The position numbers and the translations under genes were made by a program. Shown here in pieces: positions 52,081 to 64,000 of a stretch of 64,000 bases of DNA (within the stretch, counting starts at the first letter, position 1; every line of letters begins with the position of its first letter). The notes beneath the pieces are model-generated. The model saw nothing but the letters and a program-made list of their open reading frames with translations, was not told the origin of the DNA and made no database searches. The DNA lies in contig NHZP01000019.1 of NCBI GenBank assembly GCA_003313425.1, forward strand, positions 1,045,782 through 1,109,781, given 5' to 3'. This DNA comes from Pseudopyrenochaeta lycopersici (lineage: Eukaryota > Ascomycota > Dothideomycetes > Pleosporales > Pseudopyrenochaetaceae).

Positions 52081-55000
52081 TAAATTTAAATACTCTATAG
52101 ATATTAATATATAAGCTTAAGTAGCACCTATAGTATTATTTTTACACGTGCGTAAGTTATACTTAGTCTCTCTACACCTTTTACAGCGCGATAGAGCCTA
52201 GCTGCTATAGCCTAATTACTCCCTATTTTAACGTATTTTACGCCTAATCTATTAATTAGCCTCTTACTAAGTAGCTATATCCTCTCTAACCCCTTTTATT
52301 AAGACTCTTCTCTTCTAAATCTACTTTCTCTTACGCTGTTTTTACTAAGTTACTACTTTATTAGCCTTCTTAAGGCTATTAATCTTACTCTCTATTAGCT
52401 TAGCTCTATATACCTCTACTATAGCCTCCTTTATAAACTAATTAAGCGCCTTAATAATAAGGCTAGTAATAAACTCTTATACTATTAAACGCGATCGCTA
52501 ATTAGAGTTAATTAAGCCTTAAACTTAAGTAGGTTCCTTAGTGTTTAAGGCTCCTAGAGAGCTCCTTACTAAGCTCCTTACTAAGCTCCTAGCTAAGCTC
52601 CTTCCTAAGCTCCTAACTAAGCTGCTAGTAATAGCGTACACAGCTAGATATCTAGCCTTAATAAGATAACGTCTAGCTAGAGAAGAATAAGGCCTACTCG
52701 TTAAAATACTAAGCGTAAATTAACTATAGTAAAAGCTTAATTAAATACTACTTTAAAAGTAAGTAGAAGTTTAAGCTTAGTAATATAGTTAATATAGGCC
52801 TTAATTAAGCTCTCTATCTAGTAGCTATATACCTTCTTAAAAGAAGAGAAGTAGCTAATATTAAGAGGCTATAGTAGATTAGATAAGTAAAGTAGTAGAT
52901 AAAGAGTATTATAATAAAGCATTATAAATCTAAATCTTAGTATTATAGTATTATTACGCTAGGCCTTTTTAAAGGCTAGCGCGTAATGCGAAAGAATTAC
53001 TTAAAACCTGCGCTAACTACGTAAAGTAGGAATAGTAAGTATGATTCTCTCCTATAGCTAAGTTATAGTAATATAGAACTATCTTTTTACTATTATTTAT
53101 AGTATAAAGTAAGTAATATTACCTAAAACTATATATTATATAATAATACTTCTCTATATAATAGTTTAGGGATAGTTCTTTTTATATAATTTAGTAAATA
53201 GGCCGCCTTTACTAGTAAAACGCCTAACTCTTTTATTAAAGTTAAACTATAATAAGATAAAGAACTATTAACTTTTAGTATAAGTATACCTTTAACTCTT
53301 AAAGAGCGTATCTTAGCTACTAAAAAGAGGCGTAATAAGCTCTAAGCGCTTTTATACTTATACGTAATTAACGAAGAAATTATATAGCTAGAAAGTATTA
53401 AATATAACTTTACTTTAGTATTATTAGTAAAAAAGACTTCTAAAGTTTAAGTTATAAAAGCGCGTAAAAAAAGTATACTTAATATATTTTTACTTTTATA
53501 CGTAAAGTATACGCTTAAACCTAAATATTTATCTAAATATTAAAAAAGGAACTTAAAAGAAGATTATAAGTTTTTTTACTTATATAAAGTAGTATTTTAA
53601 CTTTTATTATAAAAGTTTTACTTTAATAAGGAGTCTATAATAGTATATATAGATTTAACGCGCCTATATTAGGTTACGCTCGCTTAGGGTAAGAAGACGT
53701 AAGAGGAGGTCCTATAAGTAACTAACTAAGTAAATATTAACTTAGCGCCTATTACTATAATAATAACTTTTATAAACTAGTATAAGTTAAAGTCTATAGA
53801 AACTTAGTTACGCTTTAGATTAATAGGCGCCTTAGTTTCTCCTTCCTATCTAGTATCCTAGCAGCTTTACTATTAAGATTATTAGAAAGCTCCTTAAGAA
53901 CCTTATCTAGGGTAGTATATTATATAACCTACCTATTATACTTTTACTACTTAGCTTCCTAAGCTAGATTTATACTTTTATTTAAGAAGAATAACTTATT
54001 AGGTACGCTAAAGTCTTTATCTTCCTTAAAAGTAAGCTTCTTATAATACTAGTAGATAACCTAATACTCTTTAATTATCTTTACTATAGCTTTCTTAGTA
54101 TCCTTAATAAATTAATAGATTAAACTAGGATTAGGCTAATCTATAAATAAGTTAGTTAGTTCCTCTAAGACTAGTAGAGAGTCTTATCTTAGCTAATAGT
54201 TTATAGCTTTAGTAATATTTAATAAGTATACTAGTATAATATCTTTAAGAAAGGCCTACTTAATACTGCTATAGTAATTTAAGTATCTAGAAGGTAACTT
54301 TAGCGCAGTAGTTAAGCTTTAAAAGGTAGTAGCGAGCTCTTAATAGGAGCCTATCTTAGGAATCTCTATTATAGTTATATCCTCTTCTACCTTAATAAAC
54401 TAAGGTAAGATAGTTTATTATTACTTAGTTATAAGTTTAGTAGATCTATAAAGTAGCTTAGGATTAGAGATACAGATATAACTAGCCTTATAAGGCTAAC
54501 TAAACTATTTAACGTTAGGGAATTTTATACTGTAACTCTCTAGCTAGTCTCTCTTATTATCCTACCTCTTAATATAACTAGTAGAGTTCTAAAGTCTTAA
54601 GTTTATTTACTAATTTTAGTACTTATAGATAATATTATAAAAGCTACGTAGTATCTATGTATAGTTATCTTTATCTTTATTATTAAAAGAGACGCTTCCT
54701 TAAATAATATCTACACCCCTACTTAAGTATACAGCCTTAGAGATATTTAAGTTAATATAGTAGAAGTAAGCCCTATTCCTAAGCTTAGTATATTTTATAT
54801 AGTAAAGGTAAGAAATTATGTTAGGCTCTTTTTATAAGACTGCGTATAGCAGCTAATACTTAATATTACTACGCATAAGCTACTATATTAATAAATAATA
54901 TATTACTTAATACTAGCTAAGGTTACTCTTACTATTAATTAACTGCGTATAGTAGAAGTATATATTAAAGCTCTAATTAAGGATTAAGACTAGCTTAGGA

Positions 55001-58000
55001 TCCTTAAAAATCTAGCTAAAGGTATTATAAGTAATACTACTGTACTCCTTAAATACTTTAATATATACTCCTTAACTAAGAGCCTTAGTAACTTTATCCT
55101 AGTTAATTTAGACTTAAACTTTTACTAAGTAATAATAATAGCTCTTTAGGTCTTAATGTGTATAGTCTCCTTAAAATAAAGCTAAGAATAGAACTTAAGT
55201 TACTAAGTCTAATTAAAGCTAACCCTATTAATCCTAATAATAGTATAGTATCTTAAGTAGCTAAACTATATTTAAAATACTAAAGCTTTAAGTAAGTAGG
55301 CTTATCTTACTAGCTACGTAATAGTAATATTACTAGCACACCTTATAATAGTTAAATACCTAACTACTTTACCTATCCTTAAAAGTACTAAAATTTATAT
55401 ACTCTTAATACTAAGTATTAATTAGCTAAACGCGCTTACTATTATTTAACTTCTTAGATATAAGTAATATAGTTATCTTAACTAGAGTAGACTATTTATT
55501 TATATAGGCGTATCTCTTACGCGATTTTACTATAATGCTAGTTTTAAGTAAGATATCTTCTTTAATTAAGTCTTAAATATTAATACTATTATTAAGTATT
55601 ACTAGTAGTATTTAAGACTCTTTACGTAACTACTTTACTACCTCTAAGTCTCTTACGTAAATCCTATCTAGAGTAAGAGGCTGTATAGAAGGAAATCTCT
55701 AATACTACCTAAGACAGAATTTCTCTTAAAGAGCCTCTACTACCTTAACTTATTATTATATACGCCTATTTCCTCTTAAATATTATTCTTCTAGCTAGAT
55801 TTCCTAAATACTTTTAGTTATAACAGGCAGCCTATCTATTTAAGGCTTACCTAGCTTCTCTAGCTTATTCTAGATATTACCTCTAAATTCTTTACTTATA
55901 CGTTAGTAACTAAGACTAGAAAGCTTAATAACTTATATACGCCCTCTAGTATTTAATAAAGTAGTAGAGCTTTAGCTTCTAGTATATTTAGAGGTAGTTA
56001 TTACTAAGGCTATTATCTAAATACTAGCCTTAGTTATAGAATTATTCTTACTATTACTAATAGTAGGAAGAAGTAACTTAGTCTACTTATAATACCTAAA
56101 ATAATTCTCTTATAGCTACTTAGGTAGAATAGTTATATTTAGAGGAAGCTTTATCCTTATATATAATTACTTTCTATACTATTTAATTACTTTTATCTAG
56201 AATATCTAGTTAAGATACTCCTATTTAGAGCGCGTATCTATATTATTAGCTATAATCTTAGAAGTAGGTATTTTATACTTATTAATAATACTGCGTAACT
56301 TAGTATTACTATCTTTATAATACTTCTTTATTTAAGTAGGTATATTAACTATCTACTAACGTACTTCTTTCTAGTTAGTAATATTAATAAATTTATCTTA
56401 TCTCTTTTTTATAGATTATTATTAATAGTAAAGAGCTATATTAAGGAAGAGAGTAAAGTTATTTAGTAAAATCTTACGTAATAACTATTAGACTACTACT
56501 ACGCTAGAGTATAAGTATACTACTTAAATAAAATATAAAAAACGGGCCTACCTTAGTATATACTAATAGTATTTATCTAAATAAGTAAACGCGCTCTTTA
56601 TCTTCTTTTTCTTCTTCTTCTTATAAGTATCTATATCTTTAAGTATAAGATATTACTACTTAAAAGTAGTAATACCTCTATACTATAATATTAGGCTTAG
56701 TTTTCTTTTTAGAAATTCTTTAGTTATAATAATAAGGGTTAAAGTCTTATTAAAGTAAGTTACTAAGGCTACTATCTAATTATCTAATATACTCTTCTAT
56801 TTAATAGGCGAGACTTTTAGTAAGCTTTAAACCTAAGTATCTACTATAATCTCTGCGTGCTAAGAGACTTTAACGTTACTATAACGCTTAAGCTTAATTC
56901 TGTAGTCTTTAATAGCTTCTTTACTAGTAAATTATATAATCTTTATTAGCGTAGGCTTAATTATAGTTATAGTTAGTTAAGGATTTAGGTTTAATAGTAG
57001 GGGTAGACACTTCCTAAGCTATTTAGGTGTCTAAGGCGGCTATAATATTACTTAAAGTTTATACTTAATAGGTACTTATATATCTACCTTAGAAAGTTTT
57101 AATAGATAGTAATAAGAAGTAAGAAAGAGAAACTTAGGCCTTATAAGATTAACTACAGGCTTAAGATTTAGAAGGGGTTTAAGTAGTAGAGAGTATCTTT
57201 CTCTCTCTGACTTTACTTAAAAGCCTTACTAAAGCTTATTAATATAATAAAAGGTAAAGTTACTATTATTTTAACTCCTTCTTATTACCTAATTAGCTAG
57301 CATAGCAGGTCCTCTTAATAGTAGGCTACTTAGGAATATTTCTTAAGCAGGTCTTATCTTACTACTAAACGCAGCTATAAACTTACCTTTATACTTAAAA
57401 ATATTAATTATCTTATCTTCTACCTCCTTTAATTAATTCTATATCTTTAAATTATTACTCTATAATCTTATAGTTATATTACTACTATTAGCGTAGATAT
57501 TAAGTTATCTAGCTAATTAGGTTTTAGTAGGTCTTACTAAGCTTACCTAGTAATTACTAATTAGCTAGCTTCTTTAATACTCTAGTTTCTCTACTATTTT
57601 TAATTACGTAATAAGGAGATTAACCTCCTAGTAACTCTAAATAATATTTTATTTAATTTTAACTTATTTTTATATGCCTAGGAGGTTACGCTGCGTGTGT
57701 ATAATACTAAATATATAAAAATATATAAAAATTTAATAAAGGAAATACGGCCCTTCCCCTACTTTAAGATAAAAGCCTATTCTCTAGGCTTAAGTAAGCT
57801 TATCTTCTAAGTTAGAATTAATTTCTAAATTAGGTATTTAAATATATTATTATCTCTCTATCTTTATTAAAGATCTTAGTATAATAATAAAGTAGCTGCG
57901 CGTAGTTAGCTATATTATATCTTTAGATAAATCTAAGTTCATAGGAGGGTTATTCTTTATCTCTTATAACTAAATCACGTTTTAGTTAGAATTCTTAATA

Positions 58001-61000
58001 ATTATAAACTTATTATCTTAAGAGTTATTAGATTAAGTAGGTAGTAGTAAAAAGTTAGCTTTAGTATCTTATAATAAAGGATCTTATAGCTTTATAAGAC
58101 CTTAATACTCTTAAGTAACCTTACTTTTATCTTAAGGTACCTATAGTTTAAGTCTCTAGATTAGAGTAGTATTTCTAAATTATATACTATTAAGGTCTAT
58201 AAGTTAATAGTTACCTTTATCTTAGTTAGTATAACATACTTTATATAGTTCTAGCTATCTACTTATAAGTTTCTTATCTCTTAATATATTAATATCTCTA
58301 GCTAAGTCTTATATTAGTATAAAGTTATTATCTTTAATTTCTTCTTAATAAATCTCCTTATAATTATCTTAATTTTCCTTCTTTTTATATTATAGGCGCT
58401 TAGTTCTTAATACTACGTCCTTAAGAAATTAATCTCTTAAATCTAGCTATATAGCTTACACTACTAATAACTAGCCTCTTAATATTACTTATCTAAATAG
58501 TAATATTTACTATATTAGAAGAGTAAGGTTAATTAGAAGTACTAAATTCTAACTAGTAACTAACTAATAAGGAGAATATCTAGTTTAACTCTAAGTAGAT
58601 ATTCTATCTACTTATAATACTATTAGAAGATTATTAACTTAAGGTCTAGGGAGCTTTATAAGTGCGTTATATATTAGCTTATAACTACCCTTAATTTTCC
58701 CTATAGCTTAAGAGTTATATACTAATACTTAGATTCTCCTAATATAATAAATCTTAGTAAGGGCTTTAACTACCTTTCTAAAATTAGGTCTGCTATCTAT
58801 AGTAAGTATCCTTATTATACTTTAGTAATATAAGATTTCCTTATATAAAAATTTAGTAATAGTAGATAACTTATTATTAGCTATTACTTATGCCTTTAGC
58901 TATCTACTAAGGTATTCTTATATAATTATAATAAATTTCTTTCTTTAATAATATAGTATATAAATAACGTCTACTATAACTTATTCCTATAACGCGTAAT
59001 AGTAGGTATTTATTAGTATCTCGTACTTATAACTTAATAATCTTTACTAACACTATTTATATAATATAATTATGCGTTATACTTCCTTATATATTCTTTC
59101 TTACTAGTATTATTAAGTAAGTATTAAATAGACGCTGTTTACTCCTTTATAACTAATCTATTAATATATTTCTTATACAGCTATAGTCTTAAGATTAAGA
59201 TTATTTATAACTTAATAAATAGCTATATTCTTTATAGACTTTTAGAATAGATAGCTTTCTTATATAAAGAAATTTATTACTTTCTTTTTTTACGCTTAAA
59301 GTTATACCTTTATAAGACTTTTAGGTTTCTTTAATCTTATTAAGAACTAAGTAATTACTTTAGACTTATCTAAGTATTACTTATCTAGTACTCTACTTAT
59401 CTTAGTAAGTAAGGTAAACTTAAGGTTAGTAATTACGTTTTAATAAAATCTTTAAGGTTATCTTTAGCCTTATTTAGCTATTCCTATCCTTCTAGCTTTA
59501 GATAACGTAATAATATATTAGTAATAATATTCTTCTTTCTAAGAATATACTTAATATGAAAGTCCTAGGTAAGAATAGCTATAAGCGACCTATTTTAGAC
59601 TAACTTAGAGATATTAAGTAATAATCTAATAAGTTAATAAATAAGCGTCTAAGCGTCTATTTTAATAGTAAAATACTATCTATATAGCTAGGTTCTAAAT
59701 TTCTTTAGTACCTATAATACTACTTTATACTTAAGCTTTATTAAGTACTAGAGACTCTTAGCTTTTAACTATATTATACTTTTAAAGTAATATAGGTATC
59801 TCTTTCTATCTACTCTAATCTATTTAGGAGACGCGCCTACGCTTTTCTTACTTACGTTTACTACTATAAAAAGTATACCTCTATTCTTATTATTAGAACT
59901 TACTAATACTAGAGCTAAAGTAATATATTACTTTAAGGTACTTATAGCCTCTTATTAAGCCTCCTACTATATCTATTTAACGCTAGTCCTTATTAACTAG
60001 AATAAGAGCTTTGCGTAAATAGTAAAGCTAGGCACCTATATCCTATAGTAGATATAGATACCTATAAACGCCCTTACTTCTTTTATATTTCTATATTCTA
60101 GCTAATCTAGAATTTTAGCTACTTTCTATTAATCTAGATATCTCTCTTACGCAGTAACTTTATATCTAACTACCCCTAATCTAGAGACTCCCTAATAATA
60201 CTTCTTACTTAAAATTATAGCTCTAGCTCTTTCTACGTTAGCTAGAGCCTTATCTAGCTATTAAATATATTCTAATATATATCTTCTTACTCTAGGAAAT
60301 ACTTCTTCTCCTCTATAGTTAGTTTTAGAACTACTAGTAGTAATATTATCTATAAAAAGAATAGTATATAGCTAATAATCCTTTATAATCTTTATAACTA
60401 CTTACTAAAAGACTGCAACTAAGTTAGTTACGCCTTAAACTATTATATAGTATTAAAGTAAACTAACTAGCGTATAAAAGGTAGTTATATCTCTACTATC
60501 TAGATAAAGTATAATCTAGTTATATCTTAAGAATAGATTTATAAGAGATAGAATTTAATATCTACTAAAATATTTAGAGAATTTATCTACTATTAGAGGT
60601 AGATTAGTATTCTTAAGAGATACTATATTTATCTTAATTAACTTAAGTATTATCTAATAACTCTTCTTCTTCTTTTTAACTAGAAACTATAAGTTTCTAT
60701 ACTAACTAGCGTATCTTTTTAGTACCCTTTAATTAAGTCTATTATTTAATATTATAACTACCTCTTCCTTAATAGCTTATACTATTAGGAATAACTTTTC
60801 TTACTAAGCTTTATATTTAATAGTTTATATCTTATATAAAGGATATATATCTTTAATAATTTATCTTATCTTAGAGAAAGTACAAGTAATTACGTCTTTT
60901 TTATTTATTAATATTTTAATAAATAGCTAAACTTCTAATTTTATTAACTTAGATCTAAACTTTTATAAGGCTAGCCTTTCTAGTATTAATCTTATACTTT

Positions 61001-63180
61001 ATAGAAAGACTATATATTTATACTTAAAAAAGTAATTAAAAGGCTTTATATTAAGAGATCTTAGACTTTTTTTTAAGAGTTATAGTTTAATAGTATATTA
61101 CTTCTAATTCTTACGCCTAAACTCCTTAATATCTAATCCTATAAGAATATCTATAAGTTATACCTTATTAGCTACCCTTTTATATAGGGTATTAACCTTA
61201 CTATCTATATACTTCCTTCTCTTTTCTTATTACGCCTAATAGTTAAGTTTATATATAACTAAAAAGGACTCTAATTCTTATACAGCTAAAAGATCTTTAG
61301 AAGCTCTAACTATATAACTTATTACTTACTTTACTTATTCTTTAAATTAATACTTATTATTAGTTATAAAAATAAGTAAAAATTTACTAAATCTAATAAA
61401 AGCTTTTATAAACTTAGCCTTCTAAATATACTTAACTTAACTATAACATAAATAAGATTCTAAACTAAAATATTATCTTAAGTATCTTTTACCTAAATCT
61501 AGATACTCCTCCCTAGAAAGAGTATCTACTACGTATTTTCCTTATCTTTAAAAGTTAGTATATAGTCTCTTAGATATAGTAGAGTAGGATTAGAGGCTAT
61601 AAAGACAGCGTTTCTATCTTTATTCTTACAAATAATCTTATATATAATCCTTCTATATATATTATACTAAATTAATAACTTTACTAAAGCGTACTAAAGT
61701 CTACTTAAAATTACTAATCTTATTAGGTTTTAAATAATCCTAAAGTAACTAATGATAGTTACCTCTCCTACTTTAACTAGGATACTCTACGCAGTTCTTA
61801 TAAAAAGATTAGTACTTCTATTTATAGTAACTACTCTATCTTAATATAAGCTACCTTACTTATAGTTTTTATATATAAGCTTTAATACCTTATCTATACT
61901 ATATCTTAAAAAGTTTATCTATATACTAGTACTAATAAGACACTTTACTACATACCTATTAAATAAGGCCTAGTAGGTTAGAAGGTTATACTATATATAA
62001 GCTATACTTATCTTCTTTTAAATTATTCTAGCGTCTTATTTTAGTAGGATTAACTAAAGCTTTATACTAAGTATTATATATTCCTAGAGCTTTATGCCTA
62101 GTTTAGGTATTAAAAGTCTCTACTTAAATTAAGTTAAGCCCTAAATTTAGTCCTTTTTTAAGACTAATAGTCTCTAATTAATTTAATTTAACCTTTTCTT
62201 TATTAGAAAAATACCTTTAAATATTTCTAATAACTTAGGCAGACGTAGGGTTATGTAAGGTAAGGTACTATAGTATTAGCTAATTAAGTTTTAGTAGGTC
62301 TTACTTAGCTAACCTAGCGATTACTAATAAGCTAGCTAGCCTAATACTTAATTTTATAGTGTTTACGCTGGCTAATAACGTAGTAGGCCTATTAATTACT
62401 TTTAATATATTTCTAACTTATTTTTAAAGCTAATATTAGCTTATAAGGTCCCTAAAAGTTATACTATATACCTCCTAATATAGTATAGTAGTAGTAATAT
62501 AGTTTAGATACAGGCCTAGTAAATAATAGAGCTCTATATTAGTAAGGGTATTATTCTAGTTCTTCTTTTTCTTATTCTAACTAATAATTTAGGCTTAGCT
62601 TTTTAAATCTTAAAAGTTTCTATTATTATCTAGAGGCTGTATTAGAGAGAATAGCTTATTATAGGCTTAACTAGTAAATAGAATTGGCTCTACTTATTTA
62701 AATTCCTTAATATCTATTAGTTTAAATATAGTATTACCTCTTATAGTAAGTATATAATAGTCTTTAACTATAACTTACTTTAGTTACTTAAAATAAGGAG
62801 GTTTAGTAGGAGCTTACTTTTAAACTTTACTTTACCTAACTTTCTTAAGAACTAGATCTTTCCTAATATTCTAACGCGTTTAAGAGCATATTACTATATA
62901 AGTTAAGCTAGTATTTACTACTTTTTCTTTAAAAGTACTAAGAATAATATTCTAAGATATAACCGTATTAAGGGTAAAATACGCCTTAGTTAAGCCTCTT
63001 AGTAATATCTTAATATTCTAATATTCTAAAAGTTTAGAAGATCCTTAGCTAGGCTTATAGCTACCCTACTATATCTATCTTCTATAATTATATTTATATT
63101 AGAACTAACTACTTTCTATTACTATATAGCTAGTAGTCTAAGCTTTAAATATTAAGTAGGCCTTAAGTCTACTCTATTAA
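52080..63180. other. RIP-destroyed heterochromatin-like tract, 11 kb
   Basis: Over 11 kb there is no open frame of 60 codons. By eye CA and TG dinucleotides are almost absent, TA is extremely frequent, and CpG such as ACGC or GCGC survives. That is what CpA-to-TpA mutation of repeated DNA (RIP) leaves. The tract must have been transposon DNA. One decayed element can be recognised at about 57.5-62.4 kb. Short tandem runs such as the CTCCTTACTAAG-like repeat at about 52,560-52,625 are also present. The left boundary near 52,080 is abrupt. Confidence 0.85.
57510..62430 (-). mobile_element. RIP-decayed LTR retrotransposon, probably gypsy-type
   Basis: Two direct repeats about 4.77 kb apart (about 57,510-57,672 and 62,278-62,427) share blocks such as GTTTTAGTAGGTCTTACT and TAACTTATTTTTA, and look like diverged LTRs. 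Between them, the minus strand near 60,320-60,460 reads like a stop-riddled reverse transcriptase core: a TN.VAVF segment, then a FIDNI stretch where a VDDI box is expected, then a K-rich stretch ending in EE. The limits are approximate and the family call is tentative. Confidence 0.5.
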
Positions 63181-63650
63181 ACTTTTCTAGATATACTACT
63201 GTGGAGTTAACAAGGTGGTTCGGCACAATCCCGCAGTTCTGGTGTTGTGAATGAGAGGTTACGTTGGAATCAAACGTGCGTGAATAACAGGAGCAGCTCT
63301 GCCTGTGCAGTCTGCCAGAAACGAAGGTAAGTATGGAGGCCTGATTAAAAGTAATAAACAAAATGGTCTGAAATCTCATTGAATTGACGTAGCTAATGCA
63401 CTAGCTACTTTGCAAAATCTCAGTTTTGAAGTGAATTATCGTGGTGTGTGGTGCATGGTGCATGGAGGTTTGGTGCATGAGGTTTGGTGCATGAGGTTTG
63501 GTGCATGAGGTTTGGTGCATGAGGTTTGGTGCATGAGGTTGGTGTGTTGAGATCTCTCGCATCTCCAAGTCTTATCACCAAATTTCGCTGACAAAGGAAA
63601 CCCATCATCACCTGATTGCCCAGGTACCCTATGCAACGGCACACTACTAA
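63180..63650. other. Unmutated island inside RIP DNA
   Basis: About 470 bp with ordinary CA/TG content, sharply bordered by RIP sequence on both sides. It has two minus-strand frames of about 75 codons (63152-63379 and 63420-63644), neither recognised, and a 14-bp minisatellite. It is probably single-copy host DNA between two inserted repeats. Confidence 0.6.
63465..63546. repeat. 14-bp minisatellite, five full copies
   Basis: Unit GAGGTTTGGTGCAT, five perfect copies from 63465 to 63534, then a degenerate copy; GGTGCAT also appears twice just upstream. Confidence 0.9.
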
Positions 63651-64000
63651 TACTAGCTAATCTAGAATATTATAGTAGCCTATAATACTCTTAAATTTTC
63701 TATTTTAACTAATAGAGCTGTAGCGTTTAGGGTATAGTTCTTTAGATTTATCTTAACATCTTATATACAGGACTAAAATAGTAAGTTTTATATCTAGCTT
63801 CTCTATTCTACTTAAAGCTAATTTAGCTAAGATATAAAATAGCTAATATAGCTTATATTCTTTAGTAATATAACTAGGGAGGTTATATATATTATAAGTG
63901 TTTTAATATTTACAGCCTTAGATAGTAATTGTGCCTTACTAAGAATTTAAGTTGCGAGGAGCTATTATTACGTAAGAGCTATTATTCCTTTCTAATAGTA
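63650..64000. other. RIP-affected DNA at the window edge
   Basis: TA-rich, nearly CA/TG-free and without reading frames, like the 52-63 kb tract. It continues beyond the window. Confidence 0.7.

Noticed and set aside
63420..63644. Minus-strand frame with repeated HQTSCTKPHAPN-like units
   Set aside because: Produced by the 14-bp minisatellite; the repeat changes frame from unit to unit, so it is not a coding repeat.
1..64000. tRNA, 5S rRNA and telomere repeats
   Set aside because: I looked for GTTCGA-type T-loops with pairing arms and for TTAGGG arrays and found none I could support; a covariance search could still find a tRNA.

Overview
The window looks like a chromosome segment of a filamentous ascomycete. 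Several genes carry short spliceosomal introns of about 47-75 bp with GTRNGT-type donors and CTAAC/CTGAC-like branch sites. There are Zn2Cys6, DUF3632 and UstYa genes, and an 11-kb tract in which CpA/TpG is almost gone and TpA dominates, the signature of repeat-induced point mutation (RIP). A Dothideomycete such as a member of the Pleosporales is my best guess; this is inference, since I could not run a search.

Layout. From 1 to 10.5 kb lies a compact housekeeping block: the end of an AlkB-GST fusion gene, a peroxisomal dienoyl-CoA isomerase, RACK1 with a candidate U24 C/D snoRNA in its third intron, an NmrA-like reductase, U1 snRNP protein C, a calponin-homology protein and an NDUFAF2-type complex I assembly factor. 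From 10.5 to 24 kb genes are sparse: a small basic protein, an 895-aa secreted Leu/Pro-rich repeat protein and a 554-aa protein of unknown function. From 23,969 to 29,227 sits an intact Ty3/gypsy chromovirus-type retrotransposon with LTRs identical by eye, a 5-bp target duplication, an in-frame gag-UAG-pol arrangement and a 12-nt LTR/primer-site complementarity that predicts Tf1-style self-priming.

From 30 to 39.7 kb there are accessory metabolic genes: a membrane-anchored aldehyde dehydrogenase, a DUF3632 protein, a secreted T1-family ribonuclease, and a Zn2Cys6 regulator divergent from a histidinol-dehydrogenase-like enzyme. A Tc1/mariner-type MITE lies at 40.1-40.6 kb. An endopolygalacturonase gene (41.6-45.7 kb) is split by a complete hAT transposon with a perfect 8-bp target duplication.

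From 47.2 to 50 kb there is a 12-bp minisatellite, then a 74-aa secreted precursor that releases a 26-residue, eight-cysteine peptide at a KR site, then a UstYa (DUF3328) gene with both HxxHC motifs, on the same strand and about 0.8 kb away. UstYa proteins modify ribosomal peptides in fungi, so this pair is the best candidate in the window for an undescribed system. From about 52.1 kb to the end the DNA is RIP-destroyed, including a recognisable decayed gypsy element, broken only by a 0.47-kb unmutated island with a 14-bp minisatellite.

Gene models were spliced by eye. The frames close in every multi-exon model given, but exon borders are predictions.
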